Assembly: GCA_024114885.1 (NCBI GenBank)
Contig: CP099421.1
Coordinates: 1,860,001 to 1,924,000, forward strand
Direction: 5' to 3'
Source of the DNA: Septoria linicola
Taxonomy: Eukaryota > Ascomycota > Dothideomycetes > Mycosphaerellales > Mycosphaerellaceae
DNA: 64,000 bases
The translations under genes and the position numbers were made by a program. Positions 1 to 11,280 of this stretch are shown piece after piece. The notes below the pieces were generated by a model that saw only the letters and a program-made list of their open reading frames with translations, was not told the DNA's origin and did not search any database. How positions within the stretch are numbered: position 1 is the first letter of the stretch; each line of letters begins with the position of its first letter.

Positions 1-75
1 GCAACACACCAACATGCAGGTTGTACAAAATGAAGAGGAAGTTTGCGACAAGGTTACATTGTCACAGTATGTGAA

Positions 76-97
76 AGTAGTAGTAGTAGTAGTAGTG
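76..97. repeat. AGT trinucleotide microsatellite
   Basis: About seven uninterrupted AGT units. It lies in the short stretch between the window edge and the 3' end of the first gene. Positions 1-298 hold nothing else I can support. Confidence 0.85.
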
Positions 98-298
98 GCA
101 TGCAATTACTCGCTAGTAGTGCCATGAAGCCGTCTATGCTTTAGCCGTTGGGGTATCTTGGGTATCATCGCTCGAAACAAGTAACCGCCCTGCCCAATGC
201 ATATGCCCGTCATGAATTCGTGATGTCTGTCGATGTAGAAATCGGTATACCGGCTGGTGTTGCCGTTCTGTCACATGGGAAAAAAGTCTTGCTCTGTA

Positions 299-2181
299 TC
301 AGCCAAGCAGTCGACTGTCGTAGCCAATGTTCTCTTCGAGGCGGGACCAAAAGCCTAAGATTGCATGCTGTGCTTGATTGTAGCGGATCTGATGAAGAAG
401 GGGGCCGTTGGCCGCGCGCCACATGCGTGCCTCGGACCAACCAGAAATGCCGAAGTAAAGCAGTAGGAGTGCAAGGAAAGCAATGAGCAGCTGCTGCCAG
501 AATGGTGTGCGCGTGAAAGCCTCATAGATAGTCGCGTCGCGGACCACCTCATTGTACCTAACGATCTGGGCGGGTGTGGCGGGAGTGGCTGGTGGAGCTT
601 GCTCTTCAGTCTCGGCAGCTTGGGTCTGTGTGGCAGCATCTTGCAGGACGACTGGGCTAGGTTCTGGTATGGGTTCTCGGGTGGGTTCTGAGTGAACATG
701 CTCAGGTGCTCGACCCTGCAGAACGTTCTTGTAGTCGTCGCGCAGATTCTCGAACTTCTCGGCATAGTGCTCGAGCTGGCCGTCCTTGGTCGCGATGTTT
801 TCTTTGAGAGTTGCAATTTCGCGCTGGTGCTGCTCTTGAAGACTGGTGAGAGCGTCCTGCTGCTCTTTCTCGACGCTGGTGACGTTCTTAGGCTGCTCTT
901 CTTCGACGCTGACAGCATGCTTTGGCTGCTCTTCTCGCTGTGCACGCAGTTGCTCATGTAGTCGTTCGACCTCATGCAGGTGCTCTCGCTTGAGCTTCTC
1001 AATCTGCCCAGCCTGCTCTTGAATCTTCTGTTCTTTCTCTGCGTCGGTACTGGACTTTGCACTGGTGACGCGATCGCTGTCGGACTGTGGACGGCGCTTA
1101 GGAACGTGGAGGTCGTTGCTGGTGTCGGAGTGCTTGTCATCTTCTTTGTCTTCGTTGTCGCTGCTTTCGTCGTTGTCGTCGAGGCCAGCAAGCTCTTGTG
1201 CCATCGACACCTTGCGCTCGCCGGTGCCTGGTCGAGCGGAGTGATGGGTGCCGTTGTGGTGCGAAGATGAGGTGCTGTTGCTGCAGACAATTCGTTGGTT
1301 GGACGCGAGATGATTGACATGGCGGATGTGCTCGAGCAAAGTGTCTGGTGTAAGCTCGACGCCGTCATCTGCGAACTGCTGGTCGAAGGCTTGGTGGATG
1401 ACGCTGAGGAAGCCTTGCAACTTCTCTGTCTCGCTTGCCTGCTGCTCAATTTGCGCGTCGCAGTTGTCGGCATAATCTCGTAGCTTGTCGTAGTCAGAGT
1501 TGACTTTGCTGAGCTCATCGGCTTTTTCTTTGTACATCTTGTGTTTGGCCACGACGTCCTGGTTGATTTCCTCAACGAAAGCGGCACTGGCTTTATGCTC
1601 CTTTCTGCTCTCATCGCGCTCTTTCTGCGTCTGCTTGTGCGTCGCCTGCTCATTCTCCAATGCTTCGGTGGCCTCCTTCAGGGCCTTGTCACTGGCAGTC
1701 AGGTTGGCTTTTATGCCATCAAACTCTCGCTGCTTCGTGCGGAGCTCGTCTTTGACTTTGGCGAGCTCGACTTCGATGCTCGTGATCTTTGCGTCGCGTT
1801 CTGTGAGGATCTGGTAGTAGTCTTCGTTGGCTTCGCGCAGGTCGGTGACCTCTTTGCCTGCAGACATGGTGTTAGTGGGTTGCCATGATTGAGGAGAGAG
1901 TGTGGTAAAGTGTGTTGTGTTAAAGTGTGTTGTTGCGTGAAAGTGAGGCACGTACCACCGGTCGAGGAATGCGGCTCTGTGGCCTCGGGCCCACTTGGTG
2001 CTGGCTGTGGCGCCGCTGGGCGGCTTGGCTGCTCATCTGGAGCAGAGACAGACGGACCCTCAGGCGAGGTGACAGGGCGGGAGTTAGCCTTCCTCGCCGC
2101 ACGACGAGCAAGCTCCCTCGCCTTGTTGTCAGCTGGGCTGCCAAACCCAGCGCCCGCCAGGCGGTTCTTGTGTGGCTGCAT
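299..2181 (-). CDS. Tail-anchored coiled-coil protein, function unknown
   Basis: Two exons, 2181-1956 and 1857-299, joined across a 98-nt intron (GTACGT donor, CTAAC branch, CTGCAG acceptor). The join keeps frame and gives about 594 residues. Residues 1-75 are Ala/Pro-rich and basic. A long Glu/Lys/Gln-rich coiled coil follows, broken by an acidic Asp/Glu/Ser patch near the middle. Close to the C-terminus is one hydrophobic segment (LLIAFLALLLLYFGISGW) followed by about 45 polar residues. This layout suggests a tail-anchored or single-pass membrane tether, comparable in architecture to golgin or nuclear-envelope coiled-coil proteins, but I recognise no family domain. The ATG at 2181 opens exon 1. 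An alternative ATG at 1867 lies inside the intron as modelled. Confidence 0.75.
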
Positions 2182-3441
2182 GGTTGTTGTTGTGGTGGTG
2201 GAGAGAGGAGAGAAGTGGAATGTGTTTGGTATGAGAAGAGAAAGACAAAGAACGAGGGCCGGAATGGGAAAGGTATATTACTTACCTGCTATTGTGTGCA
2301 GTTGCATCTCCAATGCTGTATTGTGAAGGTGTTTTCACAATGGCAGACAATAGGACCTAGAATAAGGTTTCGAGCTTAGCATGGGTTCTATTGTTGTGAC
2401 CAGCGACTACAATACCGAATTGTCTGTTTTGTGACCTCGAGCTCCACCGATTTACGGAACACTGCGGTGGCCAGAGCAGCCTTACGATGGAAGAACTCCT
2501 GTTGAGCTGACGGAACGAGAGGGTGTAACCTAGCCGCTCCAGCCCAGTTGGAATCTGGTGCCATCCCGGCATGCCGCAGCTTTTTCGACGGTATGCGCAA
2601 AACCATGCCGCTCTGCGCAGACTGGGTGAGGAGTAGCTGGCTGTAACATGGCCGAGGCGTGTGACGTGATGCGTCTGCACGTCTAAGAGTGCTGAACACC
2701 TATTGTTGTGAACGAGTCGCACAATCGCTATTGTCGTTCAAATCTTTCCTGCATTGCCGTGGCGAGTGCGGCATCAATAGCACAATTAGGTGAGCCGCCA
2801 TCCAGAGGATCGATGTGAGCTATCCGCGTGAGTTCACGACTCACCTTGATGATGAACGATGCACGTGAATAGGCCGCGCGTACTGTCATCGTACTGAAAG
2901 TCACTTGATGACGAAATTCCATGCGACTATGCCATGCTGTGCGCCTTCATGAGAGTGACTGCATCTTGAAATCTGTTGAAGCAGGTGACAGAATATGTCC
3001 CCCCTTATGTGAAGTCGGTGATCCTGCTGTCAATGATGAGCACACCACAATACACAGTGCGTTCCTCAGCCGCGCCCTCCACCAGCTCTGCGCGGACTCT
3101 GGCCCGCTAGACACGGCCGGTGAAGGTTTCACTGCCTACGGCCAGAAGAAGTAGATGGCAGATGGTCGTCAATCTCCGTCGCGGCTTCGGCGAACACGGC
3201 AAGCAGCGCAGATTTCCAGCGAACAGACTCGTCCATTTCAGGCGGACATAGTGCGAAGCCATCTAAGTTACTCTTCAGTGGAAGGAGCTCGATCACTGTG
3301 CTACAGTTTCCCTGCTTGCCACTCATGAGTCGTGATCAGTAATACATCTCGGCACGACGGCACCATGCCGTGATACAGCCAGAAGAGGGCTTCTGTCAGC
3401 ACACACTCGCTCCACAGCTGACGTCGTCTCGTGTTCTGCCT
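2182..3441. other. Intergenic region, no supported gene
   Basis: 1.26 kb between the 5' end of the coiled-coil gene and the 3' end of the dehydrogenase. Open frames here are short, overlap on both strands and have no recognisable protein features. I see no tRNA or repeat. Confidence 0.6.
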
Positions 3442-4602
3442 TCATGGAGCAGTACCCCAACCAGGTTGGGCGAGCCAGTTGAAGACCTCTGCGACGTTGA
3501 CCGCAGCATTGCTCGCTGTCGCACCAGGCCCTTGTGGTCCAGGATCGTTCCTCCAATCCACGTTGCGCGTGGCATCCTTGACAACTTCCAGCACCCAGCC
3601 TCCAACTTTCTCCTCACTCTCTACACATTCTAGCATCGCGGCCGCGACCTCCTCTGGTTCGACCCATTCATCTCGCTTCTCGTCAAGTAATGTCAGCTTC
3701 TCTGGATGCTCCGTCCACAAAGGTGTTCTGATGATGCCGGGTGCAACACCGTTGACCCTAATGCCCAAACTCTGTTCCAGCGGTGCCAGCGAGCGTATGA
3801 ATCCCGAGAGACCGTGCTTGGCGGCGGTATACATCGGCGCAGCGAAATTGGGTGTTTGGCCTGCAATGCTACTGATGTGGACGACACGCTTTGGATTCGT
3901 GGGTGACACCTTGCCGCACTTGCTTCCATCGGATGGGTTAAGCCACTTCGAGATGGCAAGCTGGGTCGCTCTAATAGGGTGTGTCAGGTTGATGTCAAGC
4001 AAGGCGTAGTGCCCAATATCGTCATCACCATGGGCCTTGTCTTTCGAAACTCCCGTTCCAGGTGGGATCCAGAAGCTGAGGTGAGATTAAGCATGTTAGT
4101 GATGTCTCAAGTAGGTTGACACGCAGTCCCATTGCATTCCTGCGCGCTGAATGTGACATCGCCACAGCAGATATGTATGGAGGGCAAGACTTGATACGTA
4201 CTTTGTCCAGTGAGGCTCAAAGACCCCTGCTCCAGGACATACGATATCTGCTCCTCCAAACTCGTCATCTGCCACATTGAAAGCGTTTGCAATTTGGTCC
4301 CAGCTAGTCACGTCAGTCTTGACGAAGATAGCCTTGGGCGTACTGCCATTATTGGATGAGTGTTGCTGCACAAGATTTTCTGCTTCTGGACGTAGGCCAA
4401 TGTCTGCGATGACTACGTTGCAGCCACGTTCGAGGAGGAGTTTGGCGAAGCAGTAGTTTATGCCTGGGAGGGATATCAGGTCAGCTATGCTAGACAGGTC
4501 AGAAACTCTCACACCGCGATTGATCATACCACTGCCAGCGCCCGTGATCAAGGCAGTCTTGCCATCGACAGTGAAGGGGACAGTTGCAGACACAGCAGCC
4601 AT
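3442..4602 (-). CDS. Short-chain dehydrogenase/reductase (SDR)
   Basis: Three exons: 4602-4530, 4463-4202 and 4075-3442. Introns are 66 nt (GTATGA...CCCAG) and 126 nt (GTACGT, CTAAC branch, CTCAG). They join in phase to give 322 residues, slightly long for a classical SDR. The first intron splits the Rossmann glycine motif, which becomes TGAGSGI only after splicing. A VVIAD segment follows the second strand, and the catalytic pair lies in YTAAKHG (Tyr-x3-Lys). The best general match is the fungal group of 15-hydroxyprostaglandin-dehydrogenase-like NAD(P)-dependent alcohol dehydrogenases. The substrate cannot be read from sequence. There is no targeting signal, so a cytosolic enzyme is inferred. 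It is transcribed away from the RFX-like gene that starts about 350 bp upstream. Confidence 0.88.
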
Positions 4603-4935
4603 GGTGCGAATTCGACAGGTGATGCTTGGGGGTGTGCTCGAAAGATGGGCGGAGTAGACTTACATATGTGGGCATACCTACCTCCTGCCGGAGCTCGTAA
4701 GCAAGATAGACCGAGCTGCCATCGTCGTCGCGCACGACACGACCTCTGATGAGAACCGTCGGTTGTCGATGCTGCTGCTGAAGAAGCTGCTGACGGGCGG
4801 GGTACCAAAAGGGATCGCCGTGAGAGGGAAAGTTCATCCGTGCAGGAGTGGATCCTTTCGCTGCGCGTCAGATACGCGTTTTGTGGTTTGTGAGAAAGTG
4901 AAGGTGTCCCGGAAACTGCACATGGCACTGCATGA
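4603..4935. promoter_or_regulatory. Divergent intergenic region, SDR / RFX-like gene
   Basis: About 330 bp separate the SDR start from the open frame of the next gene, so both promoters must lie here. The unresolved first exon of the plus-strand gene may also fall here. No specific factor site is recognised. Confidence 0.4.
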
Positions 4936-7576
4936 CCGTGGTGTGCACGTAAAGTGGCTGCATGGAGGAGAGCAGCCACGTCGCACAAGCGGAGAGCAGA
5001 CTGGGAGACCGATGACTTGTTCGCCAAACGCCATCGAGGGCAGCACAGTGGAAGAGCTCCGTTGCATCAACCACGTCCAAAGTATAGACCACATGTTGAC
5101 TCTGGAATTGGCAGTGACTACCACATTGTCCCATATCCGTTGACTCTGCTGCCTAAGAAGCTATGGGAGACTCTGAACAATGGTGATGCCAAGGGAGGAA
5201 TATGTCCGAAGTGTGGAAAAGATCGAGACTCAACTCCGTATCAGCGGAAATTGTTCCTCGTGGCTGAGCGGTGGAGCTGGGGTCTTGGGACGACGAGTCG
5301 TCAGCAGAGGGAGCAGAATGAGGTGGCATCGTGGGCTGATAATGCCGGACTGGATATCTTTGATCCCTCCGTGGAAGAGCACGAGTTGGTGGCTGGTGGT
5401 CGACATAGTCGCGACAATGAGTGGTATCCTTGGCAATCTCAGGTCGAGGCAAAGATGGCGATGAAGGTTATTGAGAAGGCTGATATATTGACTGAAGCAT
5501 CATGGCCGGCATGGAGATCAATCGTCACAAAGGCATTGGAACAGGACGGTGAGTACACCAGCGTTAGCTCCAGCGGTCGTTTAGGCGCAATGTTGAGTAC
5601 TACACGACCGCCCCTGAACGAACTGAGCATCGATTCGAGTCAGTCACCTCTCAGATCGCTCAGGACGAAAATCGAAGAGGGATCAGCTTCTGTGTGCGAA
5701 GACACACGACAGGGCGCGATGATAACACACTCTAATGCCATTGCCCAGAAACGCTGCAGCTTCGAGAAGCTTTCCGACTTTCACAGTCTGCTCGACAGGA
5801 TCGAGAGAACTTCGCCGATGGCTGTCATGTATCTCGACGCGTATGCTGAGAGATTGCATGTGGATGTATGTAAAAATTGCTGGTTTACCGCAACCATGCT
5901 CAACATGCCTGATGATAATTTTGAGGAGAGTGATGAAGAGGAGGTCTGTGATAAGAGATCACAGGAAAAGAGCACATTGCCAGATTCCTCGAACCACAAT
6001 CCACAGGATCTAGCAACACCCAGGTCGAGACAATTCAACAACACGAAAGCACATGTACCAACACAAGACTCCGCCCATTTCTCGACAATTTCGAGGGCAG
6101 CCGGAGCTCCCACGTCTCTGCCTGGATATGCAGCCGTCAACAAGGCGCCGCCTGGACTGTACATAGCCCCCTGCCATCGTCTCGGACCCAGATTCATGCC
6201 GCATCTGTCAGCGAGCACCGTGCAAGCGTCAAGCTCGGCTACGAATCTACCATCAACGAATGCTCTGACGCGACCTTCTCAAATCCTGATCCAGGCCTCA
6301 GACTGGTTAAGACGCCAATTTGTGACGGATGCTGCTGCATGCACGCCTGTTACAGTCCTTTGGCAAACGTACAAGGATACATACGCAGGAACTCCCACTC
6401 TCAATTCAGCCCAATTTCTGCCCAACGTCTTGAGCACCTTTCCTGGCTCTCGATCAAAGTATTTGCCTGACGGTAAAAGTACCTATGTGGTGGAAGGCAT
6501 TCGTCAAAGAGTGGTTCCCGCTGCAACACCACTGGCGACAAGCTCGACGCTTCGAGCCGTTTCCACTGGCCGAAACATGGCCATGCTGGAAGTCTCCGAT
6601 CACTTTGTCGAGTGCCTTCAGTCGCATTACGTCCCTTGCGTTGGATATGAGGTTTCAATCTCAGTCATCTTCGATGCATACCGCACTGACACCGTTGTTG
6701 AGGAATCAGCGCCTATTGGCGTTGCTATCTTCTTGCGAAGTCTTCGGAGGGCTTTTCCCAATGCGCAATCTGGGAGTAATGGAATTGTCGCACGACACTT
6801 TCGACCGAAGACATCTGAAGAGATTGCGGCGACAGACCACCACGTTCAAGGGAGCATCAGCGATGAAACTATTCGTGCTGCTGGCACACACGCGAATGTT
6901 TCTTGACACGACTGCTTCGACATCGCTAGCTAGAACGGAGTCGTATATTTCGCACGATAGACATCCTGGTCAATCGGAAGAGTTCTGTCGAAGCTGGCTG
7001 AGGAAGCACTACGTTGAAAATGCCGACGGCCTCCGGATCCGCACCGGGAATATCTGGCTGGCTTACCGCAACATATGCACTGATCCCCGCTTGCCTGGAG
7101 GAGATCACCGGCGCTATCCCGACAAAGAAGACTTTGTGAAGCTGATTCTCGAAGTGCATCCTGCTGCGAGGTCAGAGAAAACAGCCACAGGCGCGAACAC
7201 CATCAGTGGCCTCAAGCCTCGTTGGCCAACCGTGGAGCCTAAGCGTACTTCAGCATGGTTGCATCTACTTTTTGTTGCTGACCCGATTGCTGTCATCTCC
7301 AAGACCGAGATCTGGCAGATGTATCGCAATGAACTCAGTCCACCAAATTCAGACGTTGGCTTGATGCTGCACGGCGAGCTCTTCGTGCGGATCGGCTTGG
7401 AGTTTCCAGGAAGCTCACTGGAGTTTGTGCGTGGAGACCGCAAGGGAGAACAAGTTGTCAAAGGTATCAGGCAGCGAGCACAAGCTGAGTTAGAACATCT
7501 GTCAGCACCACAACATGCTGGTGTTCAGGCGCTTTTTTCTTTTCTCAAGATACCCATATTTAGCTTAGATGCATAG
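4936..7576 (+). CDS. Large protein with tandem RFX-like winged-helix units
   Basis: One open frame runs from just after an in-frame TGA (4933-4935) to 6906. A second frame carries on the same protein character to 7576. A 55-nt intron at 6875-6929 (GTGCTG donor, TTGAC branch, GCTAG acceptor) joins them in phase, giving about 855 residues; the donor is weak. No in-frame ATG lies near the 5' end, so the true start is probably in an unseen upstream exon. The N-terminal half has two isolated CxxC pairs (ICPKCGK, VCKNCWF) and acidic low-complexity linkers. From about 6290 there are four units of about 70-80 residues. Each has W/F-L...V, an IW/LW-x2-Y helix, F-x3-L and a terminal FP/HP. Units 1 and 4 end in GIRQR, like the end of the RFX DNA-binding domain. 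Approximate positions are 6298-6515, 6600-6815, 6975-7215 and 7245-7480. A nuclear DNA-binding role is inferred. Confidence 0.6.
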
Positions 7577-7882
7577 CGATGATTGAGACCTCACGGTCGG
7601 CGGCAGTTCGTTGTTGAAACGGCGTTCGCACTTCATGCTACAGCACTTGTTCCACAGGCGCAGTATCACATGCTCATGTCCATACATATCCACCGGAAAT
7701 AATACCCCTGTCGCGGATCACTGTAGGCTACGGCGGCTCGTGGCTGACCTGCCATGGCTGCGGTCAAGCTCCGCTTTTCGGGCGCGCTAAAAGGTTGAAG
7801 CGGCTTGCGTACGAACATCATCTTCACGCCGCGTAGTGTTCGAGGCACCATTGCTGTCTCTACAAAGGAGTAGTCAGTCATC
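7577..7882. other. Short intergenic region
   Basis: 306 bp between two co-directional genes. Nothing recognisable is present; it presumably holds the terminator of the first gene and the promoter of the second. Confidence 0.5.
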
Positions 7883-8814
7883 ATGTCGAAACTATCAGAA
7901 CCTCTGAAGCAATTCATTAATGCGGCTCACGCGAAGCCAAACACTATCCCGGCACCTCAAAATGTGATTTCAGTGTACGAGCGCATAGCGTCGGAGGCAG
8001 GATTCAAGAAAGTCGGCCTGCCAGCATGGCTGTGTGCTTCAGTAAGTAGCACTTCCAGAACGATGTAGGCCGCAAATCTGATTGTACGCCGACCGCTGCG
8101 ACAATGACCATGAACTCGCCCGAGTCCATGCTCGAACTCTACCGCTTAGCAACCTCCCCAGCACAGAAGAAAGTCGAAAACCAAGGCGTCTACGCCGCAG
8201 AACTCATGCGTGAAGTCGGACTGAAATGCATCGGCTTCAATGGCGTTCCTCGCACCATCAACGTGCTCGGAGCATTCTACGGCGGCCTTCCCGCCGACAT
8301 TCAAGCCGCGTTAAAAGAACGCAAACCACGAAGGAATCTCTCCAGAGACAACATCGAAGCCACGCTCGCCCGAGGGGACTCGCTATGGGAGAGCATCTAT
8401 CGACCGTTCAGCGATAAGCTGACAGCTAAACTTGCGCAATCACATCCAGACTTGCCCGTGCATATCATTGAGTCAGAATATGGTTGTTTGTTCTCGGACC
8501 CGCCGAGTGCGAAGGATGCTAACAGACCGGATATTGGACGGGTCTTGACGTCCGTAATAGCTGTGGCTTGCTTGAGAGCTCAGAGTGGTGTTGGGCCACA
8601 AGTTGTCAGTCATGTCTTTGGACTGCGGAAGGCTTTTGAGGATGGGTCGGCGGAGTCAGAGGAGGAGATGCCAGGTGGCAAGTGGCTTGCGAGCAATGAG
8701 GGGAGTTTGTGGTTATTGCAGCAGGTTGATAGCATTGTTCACGCGCTGGGTCAAGGCCAAGGGACGACTTTTGCGCCTGGCTTCCAAGAGAAGGCGCTGA
8801 AGGCGAAGCTGTGA
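7883..8814 (+). CDS. AhpD/carboxymuconolactone-decarboxylase-like protein
   Basis: Exon 1 runs from the ATG at 7883 to 8041 and ends at a strong GTAAGT donor. The downstream exon is open in another frame to the stop at 8814. The first in-phase acceptor is the GAG ending at 8124, giving an 83-nt intron and a protein of about 282 residues. That acceptor would remove a plausible coding stretch (MTMNSPE at 8104-8124), so the boundary is uncertain. The protein is mostly alpha-helical. A segment with the pattern AELMREVGLKCIGFNGVPR resembles the helical core of AhpD-like proteins. I see no CxxC redox pair, so peroxidase-reductase activity is not supported. The family call is tentative; the gene itself is likely real. 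Confidence 0.65.
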
Positions 8815-9019
8815 GACATAGATCAGACTTAGAGAAAGAGAGTCCGAGAACACACTGTCTGAAAGTCATACAGTGAGTGATACAGATCTCTTTGTCATTC
8901 CGGGAATATCATGTCGAGGCTCGATACACCAATAATCTTGTACAAATTCTTATTGAAGTCTAGCTTTCACAAATCCGTAATCACCAAGAGAACTAAAACC
9001 TAGATATCGATCGAAGATT

Positions 9020-10704
9020 CTATTCCATCTTTCCAAGTGGCTCCTTTACAGAAAACTTGGCTCCCGTCTTCTGCTTGATCTCATCGACTCCCACACCTGG
9101 CGCCACTTCTGTCAATGTCAAGCCACCCCTCTGCCTATCGACTTCAAACACACACTGCAGTTACGTTAGTGGGTATGCGTCAGGTGGATTCTGATAACAC
9201 TTACAAGTTCTGTAATGATTGTGCTGACACATCTTGCGCCAGTCAATGGCAGGGTGCAATTCTCCACGATCTTGGGAGTTCCATACTTGTCAACATGGTC
9301 GGTAAGCACCACAATCTTGGTCTCATCGGGGTTGGAAACGAGATCCATGGCACCACCCATGCCCTTGAAGACCTTGCCTGGAATCATGTAATTGGCCAGG
9401 TCACCATTCGCGCCAACTTGAAGTGCACCCAACATGCTGACGTCGACGTGGCCACCGCGGATCATGCCAAATGACTCGCTGCTGTCGAAACAGCTAGCAC
9501 CGGGGACGAGCGTGACAGTCTCCTTGCCAGCGTTGATGATATCGGCGTCGAGCTCCTCCTCAGTTGGGTAAGGACCCATGCCAAGGATACCATTCTCAGA
9601 CTGAATCCAGACATTGTTGTCTGGAGGCAGGAAAGACGGTGCAAGAGTCGGCATGCCAACACCAAGGTTGACATAGAAGCCTGGCTTAAGCTCTTTCGCT
9701 GCACGCTTTGCAATGCGGTTGCGACGCGCGAGTGCGTCTGACTTTGCGCCCTCAGCTTCCACGTCCGTCTCTTGACGCAGCTTCTTGACTTCGATAATCT
9801 TGTCCTCCGTTACTTGAACAATACGATCGATAAAGATGCCAGGAAGATCAATCTGGTCTGAGCTCAATTCTCCGACCTCGACAATATGCTCGGCCTCGAC
9901 GATAGACACTGTTGCAGCCTTTGCCATGAGAGGTGCAAACGACTTTGTGGTGTATCGGAACTGGACGTTGCCAGCCTTGTCGACTTTGTGAGCACGCAGG
10001 ATGGCCACATCACCTTTGATCGCGGTCTCCATGTTGTACACTCTCCCATCAAAGATGCGAGTCTCACGAGCCTTGCCATATTCCACGACCTCACCATCCT
10101 TGAGAGTTGCAGGGATTTGGCCAGACTGAATGTGCGTGTTGACACCAGTAGGAGTGAAGAAAGCTGGGATTCCGGCACCACCACATCGAATCTTCTCCGC
10201 GAGGGTTCCTTGTGGTGTAAGCTCAATCGAAACTTCGCCCGTTAGATACTTCTTTTCCAAGGCTTTGTTGTTTCCGAGGAACGAGCAAATGGCACGAGTG
10301 ACCTGTCCGGATGCAATAAGTGGACTCAGACCACCACCAATGGCAGTCCCGGCGTTGTTGGACACGGCAGTCAAATCAGTCAAGTCTTTCCTTCGAGCCA
10401 GTGCAGCAATGATAGTCTCAGCTGTGCCGCAAAGGCCAAAGCCGGCACTGAGAATGGTTGATCCAGATTGGACGTCCGCGACTGCTTCGTCCGCTGAGGC
10501 ATAAAGCTTCGACTTGCCGCGTACCTTTTTGGGTGCTCTAGAGGTTACTTCGCGTTGAAATATCGTGGTTGTCCGGAAACCTCTACTTTGATGAATGTGT
10601 TGCTTGGCTCTCAAAGCAGCATTTGGTATCTGAGCATATCGACGTTGCAGATGTATCCGTGGCGAGGCGGCAAGCCTCGAAGCGAATGGTCTCACGAACT
10701 CCAT
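9020..10704 (-). CDS. Succinyl-CoA:3-ketoacid CoA-transferase, mitochondrial, frame broken near C-terminus
   Basis: This enzyme moves CoA from succinyl-CoA to acetoacetate (ketone-body use) or, in fungi, to short acids. The ATG at 10704 opens an Arg-rich, acid-poor leader typical of mitochondrial import. The alpha-type half (GFGLCGTAE; NNAGTAIGGGL) is followed by the beta-type half with the catalytic glutamate motif SENGILGMGP and a GASCFDSSESF segment. Exon 1 is 10704-9205 and ends in IITEL before a GTAAGT donor; a 49-nt intron with CTGCAG acceptor ends at 9156. Exon 2 starts with VFEVDRQRGG, which matches the family C-terminus. The continuing homology (LTLTEVAPGV...DEIKQKTG) lies one base out of frame, the break falling at a run of three T on the coding strand (9120-9122). 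As read, translation stops at 9083-9081, losing about 33 family residues; the displaced frame stops at 9020. Confidence 0.92.
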
Positions 10705-11280
10705 ATTGTCACTTGCAATCGCATCCCAGGTACAATCCAATGTTCACAAGAGTCTACTTCAATAATATCAAACAAGTGACGCCAGAGAAACGAAATCGGC
10801 TGTCGCCCGAACATGTCGCAGCACAGGGCTAATGGTTCCGACGGATAGAGCGGCAACCTGGGAGGAGCATCACGGCTCGAGTTTCCGGGGACAAGAAAAC
10901 TTGGCTAAACGATTATCCATCGGCTGTTGCACCGTGGAGCTCTCCCGGTCAACCAGGATCAGTGCACATCGCCATGCTATAGCAAGACTGATATGAGTGC
11001 TCAGCGGAGGCATCATGTATCCGTGCAAACCGTTCATGAACATTGCCTTGGGCAAGTAAGATACAATCATGAGCAAACTGATTACTTCACGATCTTCCAG
11101 GACTTCTGTCCGTTGAACACCAGGTGCAGTTATGTGAGGCGTCATTGAGTCTCATCAAGACATTCCTACGTCTCATCATAGGCTAGGCTATCTATAGCTT
11201 GCCTTGTCGCCGTTGGATTCTGGTCGCTATGCTCTCGATATGAGTTGAGTGTGGATGGTGTCCGTCGATCGACGTCACGC
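10705..11280. other. Intergenic region, no supported gene
   Basis: 576 bp upstream of the CoA-transferase and downstream of the aldo-keto reductase. It should hold the CoA-transferase promoter. Short open frames on both strands have no recognisable features. Confidence 0.5.

Noticed and set aside
355..1653. 432-codon minus-strand frame overlapping the first gene
   Set aside because: It is a shadow in another frame of the coiled-coil gene, Ser/Arg-biased from GAG/AAG-rich codons.
10705..10740. Longer N-terminus for the CoA-transferase starting at 10740
   Set aside because: That codon is TTG; the first in-frame ATG is 10704 and gives a normal mitochondrial leader.
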